Below, piece by piece: positions 44,754 to 52,039 of a stretch of 64,000 nt of DNA (the first letter of the stretch is position 1; every line of letters starts with the position of its first letter). A program made the translations under genes and the position numbers. The DNA comes from a virus, in IMG/VR virus record IMGVR_UViG_3300028571_002036, positions 1 to 64,000 of that record; one strand, given 5' to 3'. The notes under the pieces are model-generated. The model saw only the letters and a list, made by a program, of their open reading frames with translations. It had not been told where the DNA came from and searched no databases.

Positions 44754-44996
44754 TTAGAGTTTGGTGTATTTAAATTTTTTGGCAATATCACTTGAAAAGT
44801 ATTTCCCTTGAGATTCTGCCATTCTAAACTTTGTGTAGGTTTGATGTGGAACTTCATTATATTGGTATTTTGTTCCATTTTTAAATTCTACGACCATTTC
44901 TTTTGACTCCGTATCATAGACACTTTTAATGATTGTTGTTGAATCAATCTCATTGATGATTTTTGTTCCGTCTATAGTTTCTTTTTTTACTCCCAT
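44754..44996 (-). CDS. KTSC domain protein
   Basis: 80 residues. A 25-residue lead (GVKKETIDGTKIINEIDS) is followed by VYDTESKEMVVEFKNGTKYQYNEVP and TKFRMAESQGKYFSSDIAKKF, which follow the KTSC pattern (Y-D-x-x-x-x-L-x-V-x-F-x-x-G-x-x-Y-x-Y-x-x-V-P, then G-x-Y-F). KTSC domains are small beta structures with possible nucleic-acid or lysyl-tRNA-linked roles. It is directly upstream of the nucleotidyltransferase gene. Confidence 0.75.
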   Translation of the reverse strand: MGVKKETIDGTKIINEIDSTTIIKSVYDTESKEMVVEFKNGTKYQYNEVPHQTYTKFRMAESQGKYFSSDIAKKFKYTKL

Positions 44997-45098
44997 TGTA
45001 AAGATGTTTTTATAAGTTAATTTACTAGTGTATTGTTAATTGATAAATACAAAAAACCCCCAACTTACGCGGAGGGTCAAAAACAGGGTCTTTGATTA

Positions 45099-45524
45099 TT
45101 AGGAAAGTTTCTTTATTTCATCTCTTAATTGAATTGCTTTTTCATAGTCTTGTTGGTCAACTGCTTTTGTCAGTTGTAAGTTAAGGTCTTCAAGTTTAAC
45201 TTTATTGTCTTCCAAGTTTTTAATCTTGTCACGAAGCTCCACCGCTTTTTCAAACTCTTGAAGGTTCACCGCATTTTGGAGTTCTTTTCTAAGACGCTCC
45301 AAGGTATTTTGTTCTTCGGGTTGTGGAGTGTTCCCGTAGGTTGACCTAAAAATCGTGGTGAATTGAATCATACCATCTTCAGAGGTAAAGGTTTCTTTTG
45401 ACCAATCACCATTCTCATCCTTACCATTCTCTTTTTGCGTTTTACCTTTAAAGATAAATGGGTCTTGGTTTAACAGTGAGTTAAAAAGGTTGTCAAATTC
45501 ATTAAATAATTTTCTTCTAAACAT
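45099..45524 (-). CDS. UVR-motif protein, possible Clp adaptor
   Basis: 141 residues. The N-terminus (FRRKLFNEFDNLFNSLL) is followed by a strand region and then two tandem UVR motifs at about 77-107 and 112-141 (FEKAVELRDKIKNLE and DYEKAIQLRDEIKKL). UVR motifs mediate contacts in UvrB/UvrC and in the ClpC adaptor McsA. The divergent neighbour is a ClpC-like unfoldase that has its own UVR-type linker, so an adaptor function is more likely than repair. The Cys clusters of McsA are absent. Confidence 0.65.
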   Translation of the reverse strand: MFRRKLFNEFDNLFNSLLNQDPFIFKGKTQKENGKDENGDWSKETFTSEDGMIQFTTIFRSTYGNTPQPEEQNTLERLRKELQNAVNLQEFEKAVELRDKIKNLEDNKVKLEDLNLQLTKAVDQQDYEKAIQLRDEIKKLS

Positions 45525-45591
45525 TTTTTGTATTTTTTAATTTTTTTATTTGAACCTGATAAGTCAATCCCCGTACCAAATCAAAATAACT

Positions 45592-45602
45592 GACAAAATG
45601 TC
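45592..45602. promoter_or_regulatory. GACA-N3-TGTC inverted repeat (operator candidate 1)
   Basis: GACA AAA TGTC, an inverted repeat in the divergent spacer between the UVR-protein gene and the Clp ATPase gene. Confidence 0.4.
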
Positions 45603-45631
45603 TGAATTAGTTTTATTTAGAAATATTTTTA

Positions 45632-45644
45632 TGACATCTTGTCA
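45632..45644. promoter_or_regulatory. TGACA-N3-TGTCA inverted repeat (operator candidate 2)
   Basis: TGACA TCT TGTCA, 41 bases centre-to-centre from the first copy. A half-site TGACA follows at 45661. The arrangement suggests a repressor site for the divergent Clp/UVR pair. Confidence 0.45.
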
Positions 45645-45722
45645 ATTACTAACAAAATTCTGACAGGGGTTTGGAATTGTCCTTTTTTTGATTAACCTTT
45701 GTACAAATCAATTCTATAAATT

Positions 45723-47723
45723 ATGAACGACACATTAGGCGACGACGATAAGACACTCTCAAGGAAGAAACCTACCTCCGAATCGGGTACTCCCGTATTG
45801 GATAACTTTTCTCGTGACTTGAACAAATTGGCAGAACAAGGAAAACTTGACCCAGTGATAGGTCGGGAGAAAGAGATTATTCGTATTGCTCAAATCCTTT
45901 CCCGTAGAAAGAAGAACAACCCTATTATCTTGGGGGAACCAGGCTCAGGTAAAACCGCTTTGATTGAGGGATTGGCGTCTCTTATTATCAATGGAGAATG
46001 TCCCAAAAATCTTCTTGACAAGCGTATTGTCAATTTAGACCTCACCGCTGTGGTGGCAGGGACAAAGTATCGTGGTCAGTTCGAGGAGCGTCTAAAGGTT
46101 ATCCTTGAGGAACTCTCCAACAATCCCAACATCATTGTCTTTATCGATGAGATACACACATTGATTGGTTCAGGTAACTCAACAGGTAGTTTAGACGGTT
46201 CAAACATCTTTAAACCCGCACTTGCTCGTGGAGAAATTCAATGTATCGGTGCAACTACCTTGGATGAGTATCGTAAGTCATTTGAAAAAGACGGAGCTTT
46301 GGAGCGTAGATTCCAAAAGGTCATTGTAGACCCCTCATCAGTTGAGGAGACCATCCAAATTCTCACTCACATTAAAGACCGATACGAATCGTTCCACAAA
46401 GTGGCATACTCTCAAGAAGTAATCGAACTTTGTGTGAAGCTCGCAGACCGATATATCACCGACCGTGAGTTCCCCGACAAAGCCTTTGACATTTTGGATG
46501 AAGTTGGTGCTCGTAGTCAAACCGAGCAAAAGATTCCTGAAGTAATTGAAGAACTAAAACTCAAGGCTTCGGAAATCAAACAACAAAAGATGGATGTTGT
46601 AAAGAAACAGAACTACGAAGAAGCGGCAGCACTAAGGGACAAGGAGCGTAAAATCCTTGCTAAACTCGAAGAGGAAAAGCGGAAATACGCGGAAGAATCC
46701 TCAACAACTCGTATCCCTATCTCGGTGGAACAAGTCTACGATGTTGTTTCCAATATGACCAAAATTCCTGTGAGTAAAATGTCAGTTGACGATATTAACG
46801 CTCTTATTAATATGGACAAATCCCTTATGGAAAAGGTAATTGGTCAAGACGATGCGGTGTCTATGATTGTCAAATCAATCCGTCGTAACCGAATCGGAAT
46901 CAAAGACCCTAACCGTCCTATTGGTTCATTTATCTTCTTGGGTTCAACAGGTGTGGGTAAGACCCACTTAGCAAAACAGATTGCTAAGGAGATGTTCGGG
47001 TCAGAGGATGCGTTGATTCGAGTCGACATGAGTGAATATCAAGAGAAGCACACACTGTCTCGTTTGGTGGGAGCACCCCCAGGATATGTCGGTTACGAAG
47101 AAGGTGGACAGCTTACCGAACAGGTAAAAAACAAACCATATGCGGTTATCCTATTCGATGAGGTTGAGAAAGCCCACAAGGACATTTTCTCTATTCTCCT
47201 TCAGATTCTTGATGATGGTCACGCAACCGATTCCCTCGGTCGAAAAATCAACTTCAAGAACACCCTTATCATCATGACCACCAACCTCGGAGTCAAGAAA
47301 CTTCAAGACTTTGGAGCTGGTATCGGGTTCTCCTCTAACAAGTACTCAAACGAGGAGGCTAAAAAACAAATCTTGATGAAGGAAATGAAGAACTTCTTTT
47401 CCCCCGAGTTCCTAAACCGTATCGATGACACCATTGTGTTCCAAACACTCACAAAGGAGAACATCGAGAAGATTGTAGGACTAGAACTTAGTAAACTCTC
47501 CAAGCGACTAGGTCACATGAAGTACAAAGTGGTGATGGACCCCACCCTCACAGAGTACATTGCAAAAGTCGGTTTCGATGATGAATACGGAGCTCGTCCA
47601 GTAAAACGAGCCATCCAAGACAAAATCGAAGATTACCTATCGGAACTTATCCTAATAGGTAAACTTAAAGAAAATCGAAAATACACCCTAAAGGTGGTAA
47701 ATGAAGAGGTGAAAATCTCTTAA
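45723..47723 (+). CDS. ClpC/ClpA-like AAA+ unfoldase lacking the N-domain
   Basis: 666 residues with two AAA modules. D1 has Walker A GEPGSGKT at 71-78 and IVFIDEIHTLIGSG. D2 has GSTGVGKT at 407-414, RVDMSEY and VILFDEVEKAH. A UVR-like linker (KKQNYEEAAALRDKERK, about 290-306) marks it as ClpC-type. The ClpP-docking loop IGF is at 534-536, so it should dock on a ClpP, presumably from the host. It lacks the usual N-terminal Clp repeat domain of about 140 residues and begins with a short acidic tail. Its GC and codon use are visibly higher than its neighbours. Confidence 0.92.
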   Translation: MNDTLGDDDKTLSRKKPTSESGTPVLDNFSRDLNKLAEQGKLDPVIGREKEIIRIAQILSRRKKNNPIILGEPGSGKTALIEGLASLIINGECPKNLLDKRIVNLDLTAVVAGTKYRGQFEERLKVILEELSNNPNIIVFIDEIHTLIGSGNSTGSLDGSNIFKPALARGEIQCIGATTLDEYRKSFEKDGALERRFQKVIVDPSSVEETIQILTHIKDRYESFHKVAYSQEVIELCVKLADRYITDREFPDKAFDILDEVGARSQTEQKIPEVIEELKLKASEIKQQKMDVVKKQNYEEAAALRDKERKILAKLEEEKRKYAEESSTTRIPISVEQVYDVVSNMTKIPVSKMSVDDINALINMDKSLMEKVIGQDDAVSMIVKSIRRNRIGIKDPNRPIGSFIFLGSTGVGKTHLAKQIAKEMFGSEDALIRVDMSEYQEKHTLSRLVGAPPGYVGYEEGGQLTEQVKNKPYAVILFDEVEKAHKDIFSILLQILDDGHATDSLGRKINFKNTLIIMTTNLGVKKLQDFGAGIGFSSNKYSNEEAKKQILMKEMKNFFSPEFLNRIDDTIVFQTLTKENIEKIVGLELSKLSKRLGHMKYKVVMDPTLTEYIAKVGFDDEYGARPVKRAIQDKIEDYLSELILIGKLKENRKYTLKVVNEEVKIS

Positions 47724-47727
47724 CATA

Positions 47728-47756
47728 AAAGGGGGGACGAAAGTCCCCCTTTTTTA
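47728..47756 (+). terminator. Rho-independent terminator after Clp gene
   Basis: GGGGGAC (47732-47738), GAAA loop, GTCCCCC (47743-47749), then a run of T. A strong stem. Confidence 0.9.
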
Positions 47757-47770
47757 TTTATACAGAATTG

Positions 47771-47779
47771 TATTTATAA
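47771..47779 (+). promoter_or_regulatory. Tandem TATTTATA elements
   Basis: TATTTATAA at 47771-47779 ends three bases before the ATG at 47783, and a second TATTTATA lies at 47755-47762, overlapping the terminator T-run. Confidence 0.45.
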
Positions 47780-47782
47780 CAT

Positions 47783-48472
47783 ATGAGGGACATTATAATC
47801 AAGATATTAAAAGAAGAAGTTAGTAAAGGTAAGGTTACTTGTGACAATTGTGGTTGGTCTTGGAAACTATCCGAGGGGGGTCATGACCCATATATTTGTC
47901 ATCAGTGTAATCACAACAACGAACCCAAAAATTTAAAAGAATCTTACAAACACCCCAATCAAGAAAGTTTCGACAAATACTTTCTTTTAGTAAAAAAATA
48001 TTGGGATAAAGTTGGTCTCTCTCGGAAATCGGAAAAAATGGCTGGTAAATATATTTTAGATTCTTCACTAACATTTCCTTTTGCCATAGAGTATCTTGGT
48101 GGTACCAAAAAATTTATAAAAGAAATATCAGATAAAATTCAAAATCAAGTTTTTGATTGTAAAGAATGTGGGGGATATAATTTCAAGTATTATGTTGATG
48201 AGTTTGATGTGGAAAGAAACTATAATTTTCACGAAATTAATGTTTCGGTAGTTGTTGATACCTCAATATCAGGTAGTACTTACAGCTCCGAAGATTTCAG
48301 TTTTACAAATGTAGATTACCAATTATTGTCAAACTTAGAAGGTTCTGAATTTTATGGTGAGGTAATCCAAGAACTCAAGGCAATAATTAGTGAAGAATTA
48401 GAAAAAAAGATAGATGCACCGTTTGAACTTTGGGCTGACATTGTACGATTAGATTTTGAAACTTTTAATTAG
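47783..48472 (+). CDS. Zinc-ribbon protein with N-terminal LKE helix
   Basis: 229 residues. RDIIIKILKEEVSKGK is an amphipathic helix ending in L-K-E, as at 26526. Cys20-x-x-Cys23 and Cys39-x-x-Cys42 form a zinc ribbon (TCDNCGW, ICHQCNH). A second CxxC (FDCKECGG) lies near the middle, and the C-terminal half is beta-rich. Function is unknown. The LKE start and TATTTATAA element suggest a late, head-associated protein. It converges with the metallopeptidase gene, overlapping it by four bases. Confidence 0.55.
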   Translation: MRDIIIKILKEEVSKGKVTCDNCGWSWKLSEGGHDPYICHQCNHNNEPKNLKESYKHPNQESFDKYFLLVKKYWDKVGLSRKSEKMAGKYILDSSLTFPFAIEYLGGTKKFIKEISDKIQNQVFDCKECGGYNFKYYVDEFDVERNYNFHEINVSVVVDTSISGSTYSSEDFSFTNVDYQLLSNLEGSEFYGEVIQELKAIISEELEKKIDAPFELWADIVRLDFETFN

Positions 48473-49296
48473 AACACCCACGGATTTGTTTGAGGTTTCA
48501 AATCTTTTTGATGTTTACGATATCCCAATTTTTCAATCATTTTTTTACCCATCTCAATTCCATTAAAAACATCTTCGATTACAACATATTCGTAGGGGGT
48601 GTGGTAGTCGTAGTACCCAATAGAGAAATTAATACAGGAGATGTCAAATTTACCCCGTAAAGCCCATACATCTGTATAGGGGTGAACCATATACTCTAAG
48701 TCTTCACCAATACCCTCAGTTAAAATGTTATTACAAACATCAAAGAATTCAGAATCACGGTTGAACAATTGCTGACCCCAACAATATTCAGTCACCATCC
48801 AATTTTCGGGAGCATCGAACTGAATACCATATCCAACATTTTCAAAGAACTCGGGACTAGCTTTTTTTGAACCATGACAACCCGTTTCTTCAGAAACAAA
48901 AAATGTCGCTTTCAGATTCGGTAGTTCCTCCAATAATTCCAAACAAGCAAAAACACCAGCTTTGTCATCACCCCCAATTCCTGTGGGCTCGTCATGGTCG
49001 TTATAAGCTTTAAGAGAAGGGCGTTGCTCCCCTTGAGCATTTACCAAAAATTCCTCACGGATATTGATAGGTCCCAACCCATGTACGGTGTCGGTATGAG
49101 AAATCACACAAGGGAAATATTCAATATTCTCATCAGTTTGTTTAGTTGCATAAACATTTAGATGTTCATCCACGAAATATGGGATTTGTTTTTCCTTTAA
49201 CCACTCACAAATAAACTCGACCATCATACCCTCTCGGTATGTTGCGGTTGGAACGGATAAGACTTTCTTTAAGAATTCAATTTTACTGTGAGTCAT
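48469..49296 (-). CDS. M20/M28/M42-like metallopeptidase
   Basis: 275 residues with the co-catalytic zinc-peptidase order. SHTDTVH gives His67 and Asp69, GIGGDDKAG gives bridging Asp110, VSEETGCHGS gives catalytic Glu136 and ligand Glu137, FDAPE gives another Asp, and YDYHTPYE supplies the final His. It lacks the inserted dimerisation domain of PepT-like M20 enzymes, so it is compact. It could be an aminopeptidase or amidase; its use in infection is unclear. It overlaps the upstream gene by 14 bases and has its own promoter inside that gene. Confidence 0.8.
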   Translation of the reverse strand: MTHSKIEFLKKVLSVPTATYREGMMVEFICEWLKEKQIPYFVDEHLNVYATKQTDENIEYFPCVISHTDTVHGLGPINIREEFLVNAQGEQRPSLKAYNDHDEPTGIGGDDKAGVFACLELLEELPNLKATFFVSEETGCHGSKKASPEFFENVGYGIQFDAPENWMVTEYCWGQQLFNRDSEFFDVCNNILTEGIGEDLEYMVHPYTDVWALRGKFDISCINFSIGYYDYHTPYEYVVIEDVFNGIEMGKKMIEKLGYRKHQKDLKPQTNPWVF

Positions 49297-50431
49297 GAGA
49301 TAATATTTTACGCAAAGATAGTAAAATATTCTTTGATTCCAAAGTCAGCTCATAATTGTGGTACCAGTTGTAAAAATTCAGAGGGGATATTTTTAGTTCA
49401 TCACTACCCCATCTACGAATTGGTAAATCAGAATATCTACCGTCTGTTACCTTATTAACAAAAAGAATGAGTTTATTAGAACCTGCGTCATAGTGACTTA
49501 TCGCGAATCTGATATTCTTCTGTGGCACATTGATGGGTTTACCCGTTCCGAATTGTTTTAATATTTTTGTCAAAATTTCTGTTCTCTGAGGTGAAACTTC
49601 CTCGTCCACTTTCTCAAGTAAATCCGTAATCATTCGATTAGTCTCAGAGACATACCTCGGATTCTTCTTAAATACATGAACATCAATGTTCCATCTTTCT
49701 TCTTCCCAACCCCCTATATCTTTTCCTCGAGTCAATCCATTCATTGTTGAATAGATACTTACCGAATCTGATTGTTCCTCTTTTTTGTTCGGATAAATTT
49801 TCATCAAATAGTATAAATTTCCTGCCGATATAGACACATTGAAATAATTACTATATTTCTCATTGGTTTCTATATTCACACCATAAGGTCCTAATACCTC
49901 ACTCAATTGATTTGATATCAATTTCCCCATTTTTTCGGTAAACTCCTCATTTTGATATTCATAAATGACATCTAAAATTTGAGTAATTTCTCTTGGATAT
50001 GATTTTAAGATTGTTTCGTTGATAGGCCTTGTATCCGTATTTGCGGTAAAATTTTCGTTGAACTTCCGATACAACTTCAAAATCATCTGATATTCCTCAC
50101 CGTTTCTATCGAAATAATCTCCAAGGAAAAAATCAGTCTCCGCCATCCTATCATAGATGATATCAGGACCTTCATACTCCATGTTGCCCCCATCCAAAAA
50201 CATAGATAACCACCAATAATCAAACTCGCCCAAATTGAAAAAATCTACCAACTCGTTACCATCCATCTTTATTTCAAAGATAGATTTTACCCTATTGGGA
50301 TTTTCTATTATTTTATCTACCACACTCTGAGCTAAAACATCCTCTGCAGATACTTTACCTTTGATGTAATCGTAAACCAACTGAGGAAAATCCTTAGTAC
50401 TTTCTGAAATTATTCTTCGGGACTTGGTCAT
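49283..50431 (-). CDS. Hypothetical protein
   Basis: 382 residues, not recognised. It starts with basic TKSRRIISESTKDFPQLVYD, has an acidic helical middle (EFDYWWLSMFLDGGNMEYEG) and a beta-rich second half (NVSISAGNLYYLMKIYPNKK, RFAISHYDAGSNKLILFVN). No membrane segment or catalytic signature. A TATTTATA element lies just before the start, which suggests late expression. Confidence 0.55.
   Translation of the reverse strand: MTKSRRIISESTKDFPQLVYDYIKGKVSAEDVLAQSVVDKIIENPNRVKSIFEIKMDGNELVDFFNLGEFDYWWLSMFLDGGNMEYEGPDIIYDRMAETDFFLGDYFDRNGEEYQMILKLYRKFNENFTANTDTRPINETILKSYPREITQILDVIYEYQNEEFTEKMGKLISNQLSEVLGPYGVNIETNEKYSNYFNVSISAGNLYYLMKIYPNKKEEQSDSVSIYSTMNGLTRGKDIGGWEEERWNIDVHVFKKNPRYVSETNRMITDLLEKVDEEVSPQRTEILTKILKQFGTGKPINVPQKNIRFAISHYDAGSNKLILFVNKVTDGRYSDLPIRRWGSDELKISPLNFYNWYHNYELTLESKNILLSLRKILSHDSQ
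49313..49343 (-). promoter_or_regulatory. Bacteroidota-type promoter for metallopeptidase
   Basis: On the minus strand TTTG (49343-49340), a 19-base spacer and TATCTTTG (49320-49313), ending 16 bases before the start at 49296. Confidence 0.6.
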
Positions 50432-50454
50432 ATTAATATAAATACTTATATTTG
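50424..50454 (+). promoter_or_regulatory. Bacteroidota-type promoter for tmRNA
   Basis: TTG at 50424-50426, a 20-base spacer, and TATATTTG at 50447-50454, ending 19 bases before the tmRNA 5' end. It overlaps the start of the divergent gene. Confidence 0.65.
50437..50444 (-). promoter_or_regulatory. TATTTATA element for the 49283 gene
   Basis: Minus-strand TATTTATA five bases upstream of the start at 50431, lying inside the divergent tmRNA promoter. Confidence 0.4.
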
Positions 50455-50473
50455 TAGAGTTCTTTGAAATATG

Positions 50474-51074
50474 GGGGTGAACGGTATTGATTGGCAGGGT
50501 TAATCATACGGGGCATGCAGTGAGATGTTTCCTATCACTTTAATCTATGGGAGTGCTTTTTAAGTGGCAACACTTTTGAAAAGCTTCAGGCTGTAGGTCT
50601 TCTTACAACTGAAGCGGTTACTGTAGCTTAGGCTATAATAACCGTGGGTCGATGGGGACATATACCTTGAAACAGAAGTCCTTATGGTGTGGTTTCTACC
50701 TTAAAAGAAATGGAGGTAATGTTTGGTGTTCTACCGATTTGAGTGAACACTCCACAGTTTCTGATGACGATGGCAAAATAGGAATCAGATATTTCGGAGG
50801 GTTAAACAAACCCTGACCTAAGCATGTAGTCCTTTATGGGTAAACTGAGCAAGACGTGGGTTAAAAATCGAGCCCCTTCATATCGTGAGATATGTCGAAA
50901 ATCGGATGAATTCAGGGGAAGTCTTTCGGGATTATCCTGAGCCAAGCCTGGTAGGAATAGGAAGGTGCAGAGACTAGTGGGTGGTAGACGCTTCTACCGT
51001 AATACCACATTAGCGTCCGACATCTTGAAAAAGATGATGATATAGTCCACTTGTGTCGAATCCCACCACCTCCA
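50474..51074 (+). ncRNA. ssrA: tmRNA (ssrA), interrupted by a group I intron in its T-loop
   Basis: The 5' GGGGGTG (50474-50480) pairs with CACCTCC (51067-51073) and gives the G3-U alanine identity pair; discriminator A is at 51074. GTGGG (50856-50860) and CCCAC (51062-51066) form the T-stem, and the spliced loop reads TTCGAAT. After a first pseudoknot (AGTGA/TCACT) and an eleven-base spacer, the resume codon GGC at 50566 opens a 21-codon tag that starts GNTFEKLQAV, ends TEAVTVA and stops at 50629-50631 in a hairpin loop. Mature length without the intron is about 407 nt. A tag starting with Gly agrees with Bacteroidota tmRNAs. CCA is not encoded. Confidence 0.92.
50862..51055 (+). other. Group I intron within tmRNA
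   Basis: 194 nt, no ORF. The upstream exon ends GTGGGT and the intron ends in G, the usual U / omega-G pair. GGGU pairs with GCCC (50872-50875) as P1. The core elements are clear: a P-like ATTCAGGGGAAG, a Q-like ATCCTGAGCCAAGC, R as GTGCAGAGACTA (P7 GACTA 50972-50976) and S as GATATAGTCC (TAGTC 51043-51047), with P8 CATCTT-GAAA-AAGATG. The core wording resembles the tRNA-Leu (IC3-type) introns of cyanobacteria. Removal restores a perfect T-loop. Confidence 0.92.
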
Positions 51075-51088
51075 CCGTGGACAAATTT

Positions 51089-51117
51089 GAAAGGGTCTTT
51101 AATTAGACCTTTTCATT
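51089..51117 (+). terminator. tmRNA terminator
   Basis: AAAGGGTCT (51090-51098) pairs with AGACCTTTT (51105-51113) with one G-U pair, around a six-base loop. Confidence 0.75.
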
Positions 51118-51181
51118 TGTTCATAAATTAGATTTATAATTTATGTAAAATTTGATGTTAAGTTTTATTATTTTTTACTAC

Positions 51182-51209
51182 TTGACAGATAATTATTGTC
51201 GATTATAAT
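51182..51209 (+). promoter_or_regulatory. Consensus sigma70-like promoter of lipoprotein gene
   Basis: TTGACA (51182-51187), a 16-base spacer and TATAAT (51204-51209), 21 bases before the ATG at 51231. GACA..TGTC within the spacer region also forms an inverted repeat. Confidence 0.6.
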
Positions 51210-51230
51210 ATTCAATATAATTTATACAAA

Positions 51231-51401
51231 ATGAAAAACATCATCGCATCTATTTTTGCTGCTGTCGTTTTAACTTCTTGTGGCGGTGAATCAACAGTTG
51301 AAGAAACTGTTATTGACACCACAACTGTTGTTACCGAGGAGGATACCCTTGTAACTGAAGAAGTTGTTGAAACTTTAGGAGAAGAAGCTACCGCAGAGTA
51401 A
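51231..51401 (+). CDS. Small secreted lipoprotein
   Basis: 56 residues. KNIIASIFAAVVLTSCGGE is a lipoprotein signal peptide: short basic start, hydrophobic core and lipobox L-T-S-C, with Cys19 as the lipidated residue. The mature part is only about 38 residues, all Thr/Glu/Val-rich (EETVIDTTTVVTEEDTL, VTEEVVETLGEEA), with no fold visible. It has a strong promoter and its own terminator, so it is probably a stand-alone, well-expressed gene. It could act in superinfection exclusion or lysis, but that is a guess. Confidence 0.8.
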   Translation: MKNIIASIFAAVVLTSCGGESTVEETVIDTTTVVTEEDTLVTEEVVETLGEEATAE

Positions 51402-51423
51402 TTTACATTTCTCTTTGACGCAG

Positions 51424-51447
51424 AGGGGTCTTCGGACCCCTTTTTTT
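51424..51447 (+). terminator. Lipoprotein gene terminator
   Basis: AGGGGTC-TTCG-GACCCCT followed by T7. A strong tetraloop stem. Confidence 0.92.
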
Positions 51448-51475
51448 ATCACTAATAATTTTCTATATTTTAACT

Positions 51476-51877
51476 ATGAGTAAACACGCAAATATTTGTA
51501 GTAACAATTGTTTTGGTAGGAAAGATTATGATGGTAGTTGTTGTCACATAGAAGACAGAGATTACATAATTGGACCTCACACGGACCCCGAAGAGTTTCT
51601 TGAAAGATTATCTGATAGATTCAATAGAAAAGTAAAATTTGAAGAAATATTTTATTCATTCGAGGAAGGTTCAAGTTTATTTCCTGAAAGAAGTTCATGG
51701 CAAAATCCTAATTCGTATCCGGCGTTAAAAATCGATATCGAAAAAGAACGGAAACCATGTATATTTTATAATTCTACATTGCGTTCTTGTTCTATTTATG
51801 ATATCCGACCACAGATTTGTAGAAAATATTATTGTCAGTTTCTGTTTGATGTTTTAAATCCTGTTGACAAAAAATAA
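51476..51877 (+). CDS. YkgJ-type Cys-cluster protein
   Basis: 133 residues. Eight Cys in the YkgJ (UPF0153) spacing: Cys8, 12, 22, 23 near the N-terminus, then Cys95, 105, 115 and 120, with SIYDIRPQICRKYYC as the family signature. The cluster probably binds zinc or an iron-sulfur centre. YkgJ-like proteins occur in several large phages with unknown function. The 3' end contains TTGACA of a promoter for the next tRNA. Confidence 0.8.
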   Translation: MSKHANICSNNCFGRKDYDGSCCHIEDRDYIIGPHTDPEEFLERLSDRFNRKVKFEEIFYSFEEGSSLFPERSSWQNPNSYPALKIDIEKERKPCIFYNSTLRSCSIYDIRPQICRKYYCQFLFDVLNPVDKK

Positions 51878-51892
51878 TTTATTTATTATGGT
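51864..51892 (+). promoter_or_regulatory. Promoter-like sequence for tRNA-Leu
   Basis: TTGACA (51864-51869), a 17-base spacer and TATGGT (51887-51892), eight bases before the tRNA. Confidence 0.4.
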
Positions 51893-51899
51893 TTCTCAC

Positions 51900-51987
51900 G
51901 GAAAAGTATCCAAGTTGTTGTACGGCACCTGACTTAAAATCAGACATAAGGTAAACCATATCGGGGAATCAAATCCCTCCTTTTCCG
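51900..51987 (+). tRNA. tRNA-Leu (anticodon TAA)
   Basis: Acceptor GGAAAAG pairs with CTTTTCC (51980-51986), discriminator G. Anticodon loop CTTAAAA gives TAA. A class II variable arm (AAGG-TAAA-CC) fits Leu. The T-loop reads ATCAAAT in place of TTCRANN and the T-stem has an A-C mismatch, so it is somewhat degenerate. Confidence 0.75.
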
Positions 51988-51997
51988 CAGAAAAATA

Positions 51998-52029
51998 TTT
52001 GAAAGTTTATAAATTATTTATTATATTTG
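51998..52029 (+). promoter_or_regulatory. Bacteroidota-type promoter for tRNA-Arg
   Basis: TTTG (51998-52001), a 20-base spacer and TATATTTG (52022-52029), ten bases before the tRNA. Same form as the tmRNA promoter. Confidence 0.65.
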
Positions 52030-52039
52030 TACAGACAAA

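Noticed and set aside
45054-45078. Possible terminator after the UVR gene (CCC...GGGGG on the minus strand)
   Set aside because: The stem is only three or four pairs with a long loop; not strong enough to call.
50567-50596. Alternative tmRNA tag from GCA at 50567 (nine codons, ending in FRL)
   Set aside because: Spacing from the first pseudoknot and the Gly-first pattern favour GGC at 50566, and the alternative ends in a non-degron C-terminus. It is not fully excluded.
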